Position numbers and translations under genes: made by a program. Positions 36,901-48,411 of a DNA stretch of 64,000 bases are shown piece by piece. Origin of the DNA: Chytridium lagenaria (lineage: Eukaryota > Chytridiomycota > Chytridiomycetes > Chytridiales > Chytridiaceae); the NCBI GenBank assembly GCA_025449115.1, contig JAHLKC010000163.1, forward strand, positions 1-64,000, read 5' to 3'. Numbering within the stretch: position 1 is the first letter of the stretch; the number at the start of each line of letters is the position of its first letter. Below the pieces are notes generated by a model. That model had not been told where the DNA came from. It saw nothing but the letters and a program-made list of their open reading frames with translations, and ran no database searches.

Positions 36901-38876
36901 TGCATAAGTTATAAGCTTTACTTACATATTCTGTTACAATAGATACATCGGCATCTACCTCGGCTGGGGTGTATCACAGATGCTTTCCACCCTCCTCTTC
37001 GCTTCCTTCTTTGCATACGCCTCCACTCGCGCCGCGCGCACCCTCCACAGCTCAGCGTTAACGCGTATCCTACGTTCCCCATCTCCTTCTTCGACACAAC
37101 ACCAGTCGGTCGCATTCTCAACCGTTTCTCCAAGGACCAAGACAGCATTGATAATCTTCTTGGACCTGTTTTTCGGATTTTCGTGAGTTACCTTGCCAGT
37201 GCTCTAGCGACACTTATCGTGATTTCGGTGGCGACGCCGTGGTTTTTGGCGGCGTTTGTGGGCTTGGGAATTGGGTATATTGGGGTGCAGGAGGTTTATA
37301 GAGCGAGCTCGAGGGAGTTGAAAAGGTTGGGAGCTGTTGCGAGGTCACCGGTTCTTGCGAATTTTGGGGAGACGGTTTCTGGGTTGTCAACAATCAGAGC
37401 GTAAGTGTTTTTGCCGTAACTTTAGTTTTTTCGATATCTATATATAATAGATATATAGTTTTTTTTAAAAAAAAAAAATTAGCATTGATGTTGTCTCTTT
37501 TGCTATCCTTTATCCTTCCCTTAATTTTAATGATTCACTTACACTCAAATTACCACACAAATAGATACCGTGAACAAGGCCGCTTCATCCACAACACGAC
37601 ACCTCAACAGACTCTAACAACTCTCCTGAATTCCTCCTTCTCACGCTCCAACACTGGCTCTCCCTCCGTCTCGAAGTCATCGGCAGTTTTCTTGTTTTTG
37701 CCGCTGCGCTTTTTGGCGTTATATCCCGGTCAACCATTAGCCCGGCTCTCCTCGGTCTCTCTCTCACCTATGCTCTTCAAATCACAGATTCTCTGTCCTT
37801 CCTGGTCCGTATGTACGCTGAAACGGAGGTGGCGATGAATGCTGTTGAGAGGATGAGGTTTTACGCCAAAGAGGTGCCGGTGGAGAGCAGTGGGGGAATG
37901 GATGTTACGGGTTGGCCTGCGAAGGGGGAGATTGTGTTTAAGGGGGTAGAGATGAGATATAAAGATGGGATGCCGCTTGTATTGAAGGGGGTCAGTTTTG
38001 GGGTTGGCGCTGGGGAGAAGGTCGGGATCGTGGGGAGGACGGGGAGTGGGAAATCAAGTTTGATGCAGGCACTATTTAGAATGGTGGAAGTTTGCGCAGG
38101 GGATATTGTCGTCGATGGAGTTTCAACGCAATCTATGAAACTTAAAGACCTTCGAACAGGGCTCGTGAGTTAACATTTTTTCTCCTCTACCCCCGAATAT
38201 TCTGCTCTTATTCTATTTTTTTCTGGATTACTGTATGCAGAAACTAATAATCAAACATTCTTTTATCATAGTCTATCATCCCTCAAGACCCTATCCTCTA
38301 CTCTGGCACCTACCGCACAAATCTCGACCCCTTCAACAACTACACCGACTTAGAACTCTGGGACGCTCTCACTCGTGCCGGCATCAAATCCAAAGTCTCC
38401 GAAACAGGCCTTGACGGCAAAATCACCGATGGCGGTGAAAATCTTTCAGTGGGCCAACGTCAACTCGTATGCCTTGCAAGAGCCATGTTGAAACGATCCA
38501 AAATCATCGTGATGGATGAGGCAACGGCGAATGTAGATTATGAAACGGATGCGGTAATTCAAAAGGCTTTGAGGGAGGATTTTGCGGATGCAACGGTTCT
38601 AACGGTGGGTATTTCGTTGCTCTTTTGTTCTTGTATTTGTTTATTTTTTGTGGCGTACATACTTATCATGTGTTTATGCAGATTGCTCATCGCATCAACA
38701 CCATCATTGACTATGACCGCGTCCTGGTAATGGACAACGGCAACGTTATAGAATACGATACTCCTGAAGCGCTCCTGGATAAAGAAGATTCGGTGTTTAG
38801 GGCCATGGTCGCTGAAACCGGTGCGGGGAATTTCGAGCTATTAAAGTCACAAGTTCAACGAGTGAAGCAAGAATGA
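33935..38876 (+). CDS. ABCC/MRP-type full ABC transporter
   Basis: Membrane ATP-driven exporter, probably of conjugated organic anions or drugs, at the plasma or vacuolar membrane. It starts [18 protein letters not shown] with a cytosolic tail and no TMD0, so it is a short MRP. TMD1 is at 34.3-35.4 kb ([50 protein letters not shown], the typical MRP intracellular loop). NBD1 has Walker [19 protein letters not shown], signature NLSGGQKQR and Walker [16 protein letters not shown]2 is at 36.65-37.85 kb ([15 protein letters not shown] in a shifted frame). NBD2 has Walker [37 protein letters not shown], signature LSVGQRQL and Walker [13 protein letters not shown]. It ends QRVKQE at 38876. A Lys/Glu-rich linker (35.70-35.86 kb, [15 protein letters not shown]) just before NBD1 is unusual. 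Six or more introns are present, with indels near 36190 and in TMD2. Confidence 0.92.
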
Positions 38877-39122
38877 ATTTTATGATATCCTTTCACTTCT
38901 CTTCCCGTTTTGCTTTCAAGTTATACCTTTATCCATTTTGAGCTTCTTTGAATGTTATCTTTATTTCTCTTTTCTTTTAGTCACTCGGTCTTTTAATCTC
39001 TTTAAATGAGACTCTATATAAAGTTTGAACCTGATAAATTGAGTATATTTTGCAGCTTTGAAAATTACTTTACATCTGTTGTCATCGTTGCGCGTTTCCT
39101 CCAAAATCGTCAACCTAAAGCA
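38877..39122. other. 3' flank of the ABC transporter
   Basis: T/C-rich sequence without coding signal. It is listed to mark the boundary with the possible reverse-strand gene. Confidence 0.4.
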
Positions 39123-39510
39123 CTATCTACTCCCATGCCAAGACATCATTCTCAATTCCGTCCCTGTTTCTGCATTCTCATCATTAGCAGCTACAGCAAC
39201 CGTTATCACTAATTGCAGATCCATATTGCATAACAGCCTCGCTTCATCCGTTAATGTTTCAACTTCTTGTAAGTTTGGGGGAAAATAAACGGGGCCATCA
39301 GTAGGCGCCATGAAGTAGCTGGATCGATACTGACAATCCTTCGTCGGAGTTTAGGAGGATCATCCCTGCGTTGACGTGCCACATTTTCTCTGAGGTAGCT
39401 GCATATCCACAAGTAACATCTCGCCTCGTTTCATACATTTCTTAAAGTTGGTGGAACGCCTCCAAGCTGTCCGCTACGCGCTCCGTCAGCCAGTCACGTA
39501 ATACCGTCAT
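39123..39510 (-). CDS. Possible small unrecognised coding region
   Basis: Reverse-strand reading from ATG 39510 gives VLRDWLTERVADSLEAFHQL. After one in-frame TAA it continues EMYETRRDVTCGYAATSEKM and GMILLNSDEGLSVSIQLLHG. A frame change near 39312 then leads to TDGPVYFPPNLQEVETLTDE, ending TAG at 39123. The amino-acid composition and continuity across frames look coding, and interruptions of this kind are usual in this sequence. No family was recognised, and it could be a decayed gene. Confidence 0.35.
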
Positions 39511-40257
39511 TCAGCTGGCTTCTCATTTTCATCTTAGTCAAAGGTGTGGTTGCAAGAAGTTATTAAGGCGCGCAGAATTGATCAGGGGTTTTTGCATTAA
39601 TGTGGGCGACCGGAACGTACGCGATGCGTATCAGACCACATTCTCGTTACATCCCACATCAGCATTTTATAGCAATTTAGAAGAATTTCCTTTCTTCTTC
39701 ACGGAGCAGATCAGCTTCAATATCAGTAATATTGGGGACTTTTCTTTGCAGGAAAACTTGGATTTGGGACAAAAAATACTCAGATTAATTGGCATTGAAG
39801 GATCCCTTTATTATGTTTATGTAAGAGGCTATATTCATGGCGCATTCGAATATGATTTTTTTTTGTTTTGGATGACTCCTCGTCGTCGGAGAGCGCTTTG
39901 GATTGATCTTTAAAGATGTCACCGTGCATCACGTCCGAAGGTTCTCAATTTGACAACAGACTTGATCTGAGGTTTCCGCCTTCAAGCTTCATCTCCAACT
40001 GATCGCGAAAAGTCATCAAGTAGTCCAAAAATCAACCGCATAAAGATTCGTCCACATACACTGTGACCATCTGCCGCAGAAGTTACGGCCACGCATTAAA
40101 TGCTCATTATGGTCAGTAAAAAAAATAAGAGACGGAACAATCGGCATGGATGCAAGAAAATGCTTTCGAGTGATCTAATCTCGAACTCGAGCTTTCTTTT
40201 ACACACGGGACGTCACAGATGAGCTTTGACAAATCTTTTCCGATTCTCTCTCCAACC
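39511..40257. other. Spacer upstream of thioredoxin reductase
   Basis: An open frame at 39578-39913 (about 110 codons) lacks an early ATG and any known motif. Otherwise no feature was recognised. Confidence 0.4.
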
Positions 40258-41615
<1,358 letters not shown>

Positions 41616-42611
41616 TGTAACCTGCATATTTTCTTTAGTCTTGTTGTTTGCATGTCGCCTTGAGTTCATTTTTGTTGTCAGTAGGCCGTTAAGGAGCTTA
41701 TAGTCTTAAAAGCAAATGATATCGTTAGTTTATCGCAACACTATTACAACTTCTATCTCCAAATGCCAGCGCGATTGTTGTCTTTAGCTTAAACCGTTCT
41801 TGGCCTTGGCCTTGGCCAAAACAGCCCGAACTCTGGCTGTACCCATGTAAATTAAAGGTCCGTATTTCTATTTCTATATCGCTCGATTCGAAAGTGTAAT
41901 GAGCGCACCTAGCTAGTGAATATCCAACTGACGCGTATCTTTCTTGTGATATCGTGAAGTATCTTCAAGCCTAATGTAATGTGCCAAATGCTGCCGGATT
42001 GTGGCTAGCGGTGACCCTTTATAGCCTTAATCTTCATGATCGTTTGTTTTTTTTAGACAGTGTTTTCTGAGCTAATAAATAACGAAGGGTGAAGTTTATA
42101 AAACATATGCAATTCGCTTTTTAAGTCATGCTTTTAGCTGTCACGCATCCTTTACCATCAAAGTTTCATGGAATTGAAACGTCCGTAGAATACCCATTAG
42201 CGATCGCTCCATGCGAAACTTGCCTGCTTTGCGCATCATACAACCAGCGTTCCAGAACATATCCAGACCACCCAAGACACACGTCTGTTTCGTACTAAAC
42301 ACAATCCGCCACCGTTCGATCCTGCCAACCATGCTTGCTGCAGCCATCAATGTCGATCCCTATTCCCCTATCGGAGATTAAAAATACAAAAATCAACAAA
42401 CAATTTGTATCCCACAGTGTCTATAACTGCGCATTCAAAATAGGGTGGCCCACAACAAACAAACACCGTAAACACCCGCCAGGGTCGGTCAGTGGGTGGG
42501 AGACGTCCTTTAAAGGACTCTGACGCACACAAACAAAAGTTACGAAAAGAAAGAAAAAGGGAGTGACCTTAAGCTTTGTTGTGAACGGGAAAAAAAGCTT
42601 GTCATTGCCTC
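41616..42611. other. Intergenic region, no secure gene
   Basis: A 69-codon reverse-strand open frame (42141-42350) and a 20-codon basic mini-frame (minus, about 41785-41850) are present without further support. Confidence 0.45.
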
Positions 42612-42617
42612 TATAAA
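42612..42617 (+). promoter_or_regulatory. TATA box of the subtilisin gene
   Basis: TATAAA in ctctataaacaggc, 39 nt before the ATG at 42651. Confidence 0.5.
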
Positions 42618-42650
42618 CAGGCTTGCAAGAGAAAGTTTAAAGAAAAGGAC

Positions 42651-45600
42651 ATGGCTGATACAATGTCTTGGAAGAAGATGATGATGGTCCCATGTGTCCT
42701 CCTCCTCATCAGTCAAGTCGCATCGTATCCTACAACAGGGAGAGCAGGGTTAGCGGTTATCCCGAATCGATACATTGTACGGTTTCAGGATAGAGCGGTG
42801 GCGGCGTCGTTCCAAGCATCATCGTCGTTCACGCAGGATGGTTCGATGGGTTGATGGACCAGTTGGCGACATCGGCGAGGGAGCATGGAGTGAATACGTT
42901 GACACCTGCGGAAGGGTTTAGCGAATTCAAGACATTGTTTCATGGAGTTGTGGTAAACTTAGAGGATGCAGGGGAGGTGGAGAGGCTAAAGGGGTTGAAA
43001 GAAGTCAAGAGCGTATTTCCAGTGGTACGGTCCTTCGATTGTTCCCATTGTAACGGTTTTCGTAGATGCAAGTTCCACGACCAAGTTTTAAAACCTATTG
43101 GACGCAACAAGAGGGTGACGAGCCCCCCTTTGCAACGTCTCCTCGTTCGGCGCTTCTTTCAACAGTTTCCTCACATCGCTTGGGAAAGAGGGACGTGCAT
43201 TCGAATAATTTCACGGACGTGAATAGGATACTTGGAAAGCCGAATGCGTTCAGGGGTTTTGGGATGAGGGTTTGTGTGATTGATACGGGGGTGGATTATA
43301 TGCATCCGGCATTAGGTGGATGTTTTGGTTTGGATTGCAAGGTTTGATCTTTAAAGCCGAAATCAAATTCTAATGTACTATAGGTTTCTTTTGGATACGA
43401 TTTTGTGGGGATGCTTATAACCCTGGGTCACGAAACATCTCGTCATTGATTCCAAGACCAAAGAACGACCCTGTAAGTATTCCTTCCTTGCTCAATCTAT
43501 ACATATTATTTTGTGAAAAACTGTTATTCTTGTGCTTTTTCCAAAAAAAATATGACGATTTGTATCAGCGTTGTTTTTCGCCGTGTACTTTACCCCTAAT
43601 TCTTCTTCTGATTCTCAAATCTCATTCCAGATGGACTGTTCAGGCCACGGTACCCATGTCGCCGGTATTATCGCTTCTGACGACGTCGAAAAGCGCGGTG
43701 CCGAAGGTGTAGCCCCTGATGCAACAATTGGAGCCTGTAAGTTCATATCTTCGCCTTCTCCCGCATAACTCACCGCCCCAACTCTAGACAAAATCTTTGG
43801 ATGCGAAGGTAACACAGACACTGCGACTATCATCAGCGCGATCGAGCGAGCCGTGAACGATGGTTGTGATATCCTGAATTTAAGGTTTTACTTTGTTTTC
43901 TTTAATGGTATGTTGATGTTTTTGGTGTAGTTTGGGTGGTGGTGCTGCTTGGTATGATACGGCCGACTCGGAGCTTGTGGACACACTTGCGGAACGTGGG
44001 ATCGTGATGGTGGCGTCTGCGGGGAATGAACAGGAATTGGGCCTGTTTCGGATAAAGTATGTTCTAATACTGTTGCGCTAAAATATCTTTTCACTCACTT
44101 CTTAAATTACTGTCTTAAATGCGTTAATCTTACACTTTTCCCCAGCTCTCCAGCCGTAGCTAAGAGGGCCATCGCGGTTGGTGCCGTCGAAAAACGTTCT
44201 ACTTTGGACGGACTCTAAAAGTTGCCAACGATACCACTCCACGTGCCATCCCCTTCGTATTCCCTGCAGGATCTCCCCCAAACACCCTCACAAGCGGTCT
44301 CCTAAAGGCTTCCGAACCTCTCAACACCACGATCCCCAACGACGGCTGCTCCTCGTATCCCGAAAGCTTTTTCGAAGGCCACATAGCATTAATCCGTCGC
44401 GGTACCTGTTTGTTCGCCACAAAAATTCGGAACGCCTTCAACGCGAAAGCCAGTGGTGTGATCATCTATAACCGGTTAGCGACGGCGTTGGGGGAGGTAC
44501 CGAATCCGATCGCAAATTTCACGGCGTTGACGGTGTCGGGGGTTGATGGGGAGTATTTGATGAAGAGGCTGGGAGATTTAGGGAATGGGAAGGTTGGGGT
44601 TAGGTTTGAGAGGGAAATGACGGTATTTGAAGTTCAAGGGGCGATGTTGCCGACAGATTTTTCAAGTTGGGGATTGAATAATGATTTAAGTGTGAAGGTA
44701 GTCATAGCTTTCTTTATAAGGAGATTCTTTTCGATGCTTTTTTCTCCCGTTGCTTTTTTTGATTTTTATGTGGGAAAATTTAACTTTGTTATTGACCGAA
44801 TGTTTAGCCTGATGTCGTTGCTCCCGGTGGACATATATTTAGTACCTGGCCGTTAAAACTTGGTGGCTACGCAGTTCTCTCAGGTAAAAAGGAAAACAAA
44901 AATCCTAGCCTTTCCTTCCTTTCCTTCTTTTAGAATAACTACTTCCTTTCCTCATCTTTATCAACCAACTAACCGCATTTCCTCAAAAGGCACCTCCATG
45001 TCTGCTCCTTTCATCGCCGGCCTCTACGCTCTCGTCTTATCCGAGTCCACCTATTTCCTCCCCGGCACCGTCAACACAACCCTCCTTAAGCAAGCCTTCC
45101 AAACAACCTCCACACCTAAACCCCTCTTCAACACAACTTCGCTTAAAACCACCGACTTTCTCGCACCCCCCGCCCTTCAAGGGTCCGGTCTCATCAACAT
45201 CACCGCCCTACTCAACGCTACAACCTTCATTCAACCATCCACTATCTCCTACACCGTATCGGCATGGTCGGAGAGTGGGCGCGCAGAGAACAAGAAGTTT
45301 TCTGTGAGTCTGTGGAACGCGCATATGAGCACTTCAAAGAAATATAGGGTGTCGTTTGAGGAGGCAGCAGTGGTTGCAATGGATGACCCAAGTTCACCCA
45401 AAGTTTTCCCTCCAACCCAACAAACCATCGTCATGGTGTCTCAAGATCATTTCGAGATCGAACCCAACGGCACGTTCGCTCTAACCGTTGAAATCGAAGG
45501 CCCGCCGCGTTCCACCATGCGCAACATCTCCTCCACCATTTCCTCCTGGATGTTCAGCGGCTACATCTTCATCAAAGAAGAATGCGAGACTGATAAATCC

Positions 45601-46158
45601 AATGATCGTTCATTGCTGACGTTCACGATTTCGGTTGCAGGGGTTGTTGGGGATTTCGGTGGAATTACGTCGTTGGATGTAGAGAAGAATGTTCCATTTT
45701 TAAGTCGAACTGGGAGTGGGCAGTTGGCGCCTTCCACGAATCCCACGCCACCCCGAGTGAGGGTGACATTGGCGAGTTCGTTGGATATGTTGGCAATTAA
45801 TGTTCACATGACGCTTCCATCTCCTCAGACCATTGCCGTGGTGTTCCCCAGCACGGTTCCAGAAGCTACGGCACGAACACAAGTGGCAGGGATTTTTGGG
45901 AACGTGATGAATGGAACAGAGGTTGTGATGGGTGGGGCTATTGCGGTTTCGCCTAAAGTGAGGCTACCGCTGAATGATGCAGATAACGCCAACAATGCCT
46001 TGTATACAGCGTTAACATGGGATGGGTCAAGAGATTTTTTGGGGAATGGGACTGTTGCCGGGGTTGGAGTTTACAGAGTGTTTGTAGCTTCTGGGACGGT
46101 TTATTCACCGTTTGGAGAGGTTTCGGTATGGGTGTCGCCCGAGTTTGAGGTGATATGA
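42651..46158 (+). CDS. Secreted subtilisin-like serine protease (S8) with I9 propeptide and PA domain
   Basis: Extracellular endopeptidase. The signal peptide is at the start (MMMVPCVLLLISQVASY), followed by an I9-type inhibitor propeptide (RYIVRFQDRAV; HGVVVNLEDAGEVERL). Catalytic Asp lies in VCVIDTGVDYMHPALGG (about 43275), catalytic His in DCSGHGTHVAGIIASD (about 43640), the oxyanion Asn in VASAGNEQE, and the catalytic Ser in LSGTSMSAPFIAGLYAL (about 44995). A PA domain is inserted between Asn and Ser (ALIRRGTCLFATKIRNAFNA; GVIIYNRLAT). The C-terminal half (45.2-46.16 kb) is beta-rich and Fn3-like, with multiple NxS/T sites. This architecture matches the C5a-peptidase/Vpr-type S8A proteases common in fungi. 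Six short introns; indels near 42848 and 44205. Confidence 0.93.
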
Positions 46159-46563
46159 GTTACAATACCGTGATGTGCATCTTTTTTTCTCTTTTTTGTC
46201 TTTCTTGTAGTTTGTATTTTTTTTGAACGTCGGTGTTTATTCTGGTGAAGAATATGTTGATTGCCCCACACCTCAACCCTCACTTTGCTATCGTTTTTTT
46301 TGCTGTATGTGTCAGATAAGCTATTTCTCTCACTTTATTTAATGCTGTTAACTCCACCCACACTCTTCCACGGAAGACCATTGCGCGTGTTTTGCCATCT
46401 ATGTGCTATGCTGCTGTATCCATGTTGATCAGTCATTGTTCTTGCTATTTTTAAAGAAAAAAAAGGCGATACGTAAATTGACATTTATATAAATTACAAA
46501 AATGCGAAGGGGCTGTGATAACACTACAATGTTAAATGTTAATGTATGATAGAACACTTTGCT
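46159..46563. other. Convergent 3' spacer
   Basis: T-rich sequence between the subtilisin stop and the reverse-strand hemerythrin stop. No gene was recognised. Confidence 0.5.
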
Positions 46564-47485
46564 TTAAGCTGGCGAATACATGGCGTATTTCCAGTATCCT
46601 TTGTGTGCGGGTTCTAGGAACCACGGGAATATCACCCATCGTAGAACCCAAGGAAAGAGTTGTTCCCAAAACTCTGTGACGCCCTCTTGTAAAAAAAACA
46701 ACAACAACCAAGTTAGGAGTATGAGTATCAGCAAAGAATATATTATGAGGAAGCAAGCGTGGGCGACGTATTTACCTGGCGTCATGTTGTATCGCATAAA
46801 CGGAAGACTGATTGAGCCGTCTTCCTTCTTAACCATACTCAAAATCACATCATCAGCCGCTTCGACATCCTATACAAAATACGTCATGATGAGTCCATTG
46901 TATCCGAACCGAAAAAGAAATCTCGTATGAACAAACGAAAGCAAAGGGAGCAGACTGATAGCTTGAATAAACAAAGACCCAACCGTGATAGTTAAACGAA
47001 AGAAGAAAGAAAAGCATACCTTTTCACTTATATTCGTCTTCAAAAACTCAACGGTCACCAGCTCCTCCTCCGCCTGCAAATGCGGCCAAAGCATTTCTTT
47101 AACCTTTTCACCTCCGTCACCAAAACCTCCCTCTCAATCTCCCCCTCCACCATCGCATCCAACTTTTTCAATACCTCCCTCAAGGTATCATGATCGTCAA
47201 CAAATCTCTTCATATCAACAACCTTCCCCAACATAGGGAACGTCGCAACATCCTCATGATGATGGTGGGAATGGAGGAAGGTGAGGGCGGCGGAGAGGTA
47301 GCCCTTAAAGTTAGCGGTGTCAGAGTCGGGGGAAGGTTGGGGGCGTGCTTTAGAAAGGGTGTAGGTTAGTGGGAGAAAGGAGAGGCGGGCAGTACCTTGA
47401 TGAGACTGTCGAGAGAGTTTCGGATGATGAGATGAACGTGTTTGATGGAGGTGACGTGACGGTGGTATGCGGATTCAAAGGGCAT
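46564..47485 (-). CDS. Hemerythrin (HHE) domain protein
   Basis: Predicted di-iron four-helix protein, likely oxygen/NO or iron sensing or storage. Exon 1 (47485-47396) encodes exactly 30 codons starting MPFESAYHRHVTSIKHVHLI. Exon 2 has the HHE signature TFLHSHHHHEDVATFPML and FVDDHDTLREVLKKL, then after a one-base slip MLWPHLQAEEELVTVEFL. These are the four helices with His/Glu ligands. Exon 3 begins DVEAADDVILSMVKKED. The last exon is joined across an intron (46760-46690, with CTAAC and TTTACAAG) to GVTEFWEQLFPWVLRWV, ending YWKYAMYSPA (TAA 46564-46566). A hydrophobic stretch in the unspliced reading is intronic, so the protein has no membrane helix. Confidence 0.75.
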
Positions 47486-48411
47486 GATGGCGATTGCTAG
47501 CCTGATTGCGCGAGGATGATTTGTTAGCAAGAAAAGAATCCCCTTCTTTAAATCACCTGTTTTTTTTTTGTTTACTGCAGACCAGACGACGGTGTGGTTG
47601 TGTATCTGATTGATTGTGGAGGCGTTGCTTTTTTTATTCACAGCCGCACACTGTCAAGTTTGCTGTGGTTTCACCGATTTAAGCAACCCTTTTTTCGAAG
47701 TGACGTTGGTAGAGAATACTGTTGCCATCTGTCCACAACGCTATTCACCATCTCCATTTCATACGAAACAGGATAAAATGATAAGATCTCTATTTCCTTC
47801 TTCTTTTTTAATAAAAAAAAAGAGCGACGAATCCATAACAAAAGAGCAAAAAAAAAAAAAAAGGTTTTGAGAAAACTATAGAAAAAAGGAAGAATCAGAT
47901 CTAACTCGAATCCATACATTCCGCTCAAGAAAACATTACAAAAAAAAAACAACTGGAATACAAGGGAACGAACAGAATATACCGAACAGGCTTTCAACCG
48001 AGCCCCCTTATAAAAAGGTAAATAGAAAGAGACTGACTTTTCACGATAAAACGACTTAAAAAAAGGAGGGGAGAGGGGGGAAATTGAGAGTAGTGATAGT
48101 CACGGTCAGGAACGAAAAAAAATAATATGGGAGAAACACGAAGTATCATAACATGGAGAAAGTATGAGAAAGGCTTAACACACTAAGAAAAAAATTGGCT
48201 AAGAGGCTTTTGGAAAAGAAAACATTCAAACAACTTAAAAGGAAACCCCACCAACAGTGTAAGACACTATCTAGCGCCAGAGAGAGGAGGAAAAAGGAGA
48301 AAGCTCACACATCACTTTTTAATAATCCCAAACCCTCTCTTTCCTCCATCATTACTATGAGTCGACGCCGCATCGTTCCCTCCGACATTCCCTTGACTTC
48401 CCGAAAACAAT
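47486..48411. other. A-rich intergenic region
   Basis: Several A/T homopolymers (47562-47571, 47813-47822, 47849-47862 and 47940-47950) occur, with no coding signal. It lies upstream of the hemerythrin gene and downstream of the septin gene, so it carries the hemerythrin promoter and septin 3' region. Confidence 0.5.

Noticed and set aside
39578..39913. 111-codon plus-strand open frame
   Set aside because: It lacks an early ATG, has no motif and lies in a spacer. It is indistinguishable from chance.
41785..41850. 20-codon minus-strand mini-ORF MGTARVRAVLAKAKAKNGLS
   Set aside because: It is basic and ribosomal-peptide-like but too short. I could match it to no known small ribosomal protein, and there is no promoter evidence.
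46690..46790. Transmembrane helix in the hemerythrin protein
   Set aside because: The hydrophobic stretch is the translation of an intron (GTAAATAC...CTAAC...TTTACAAG).
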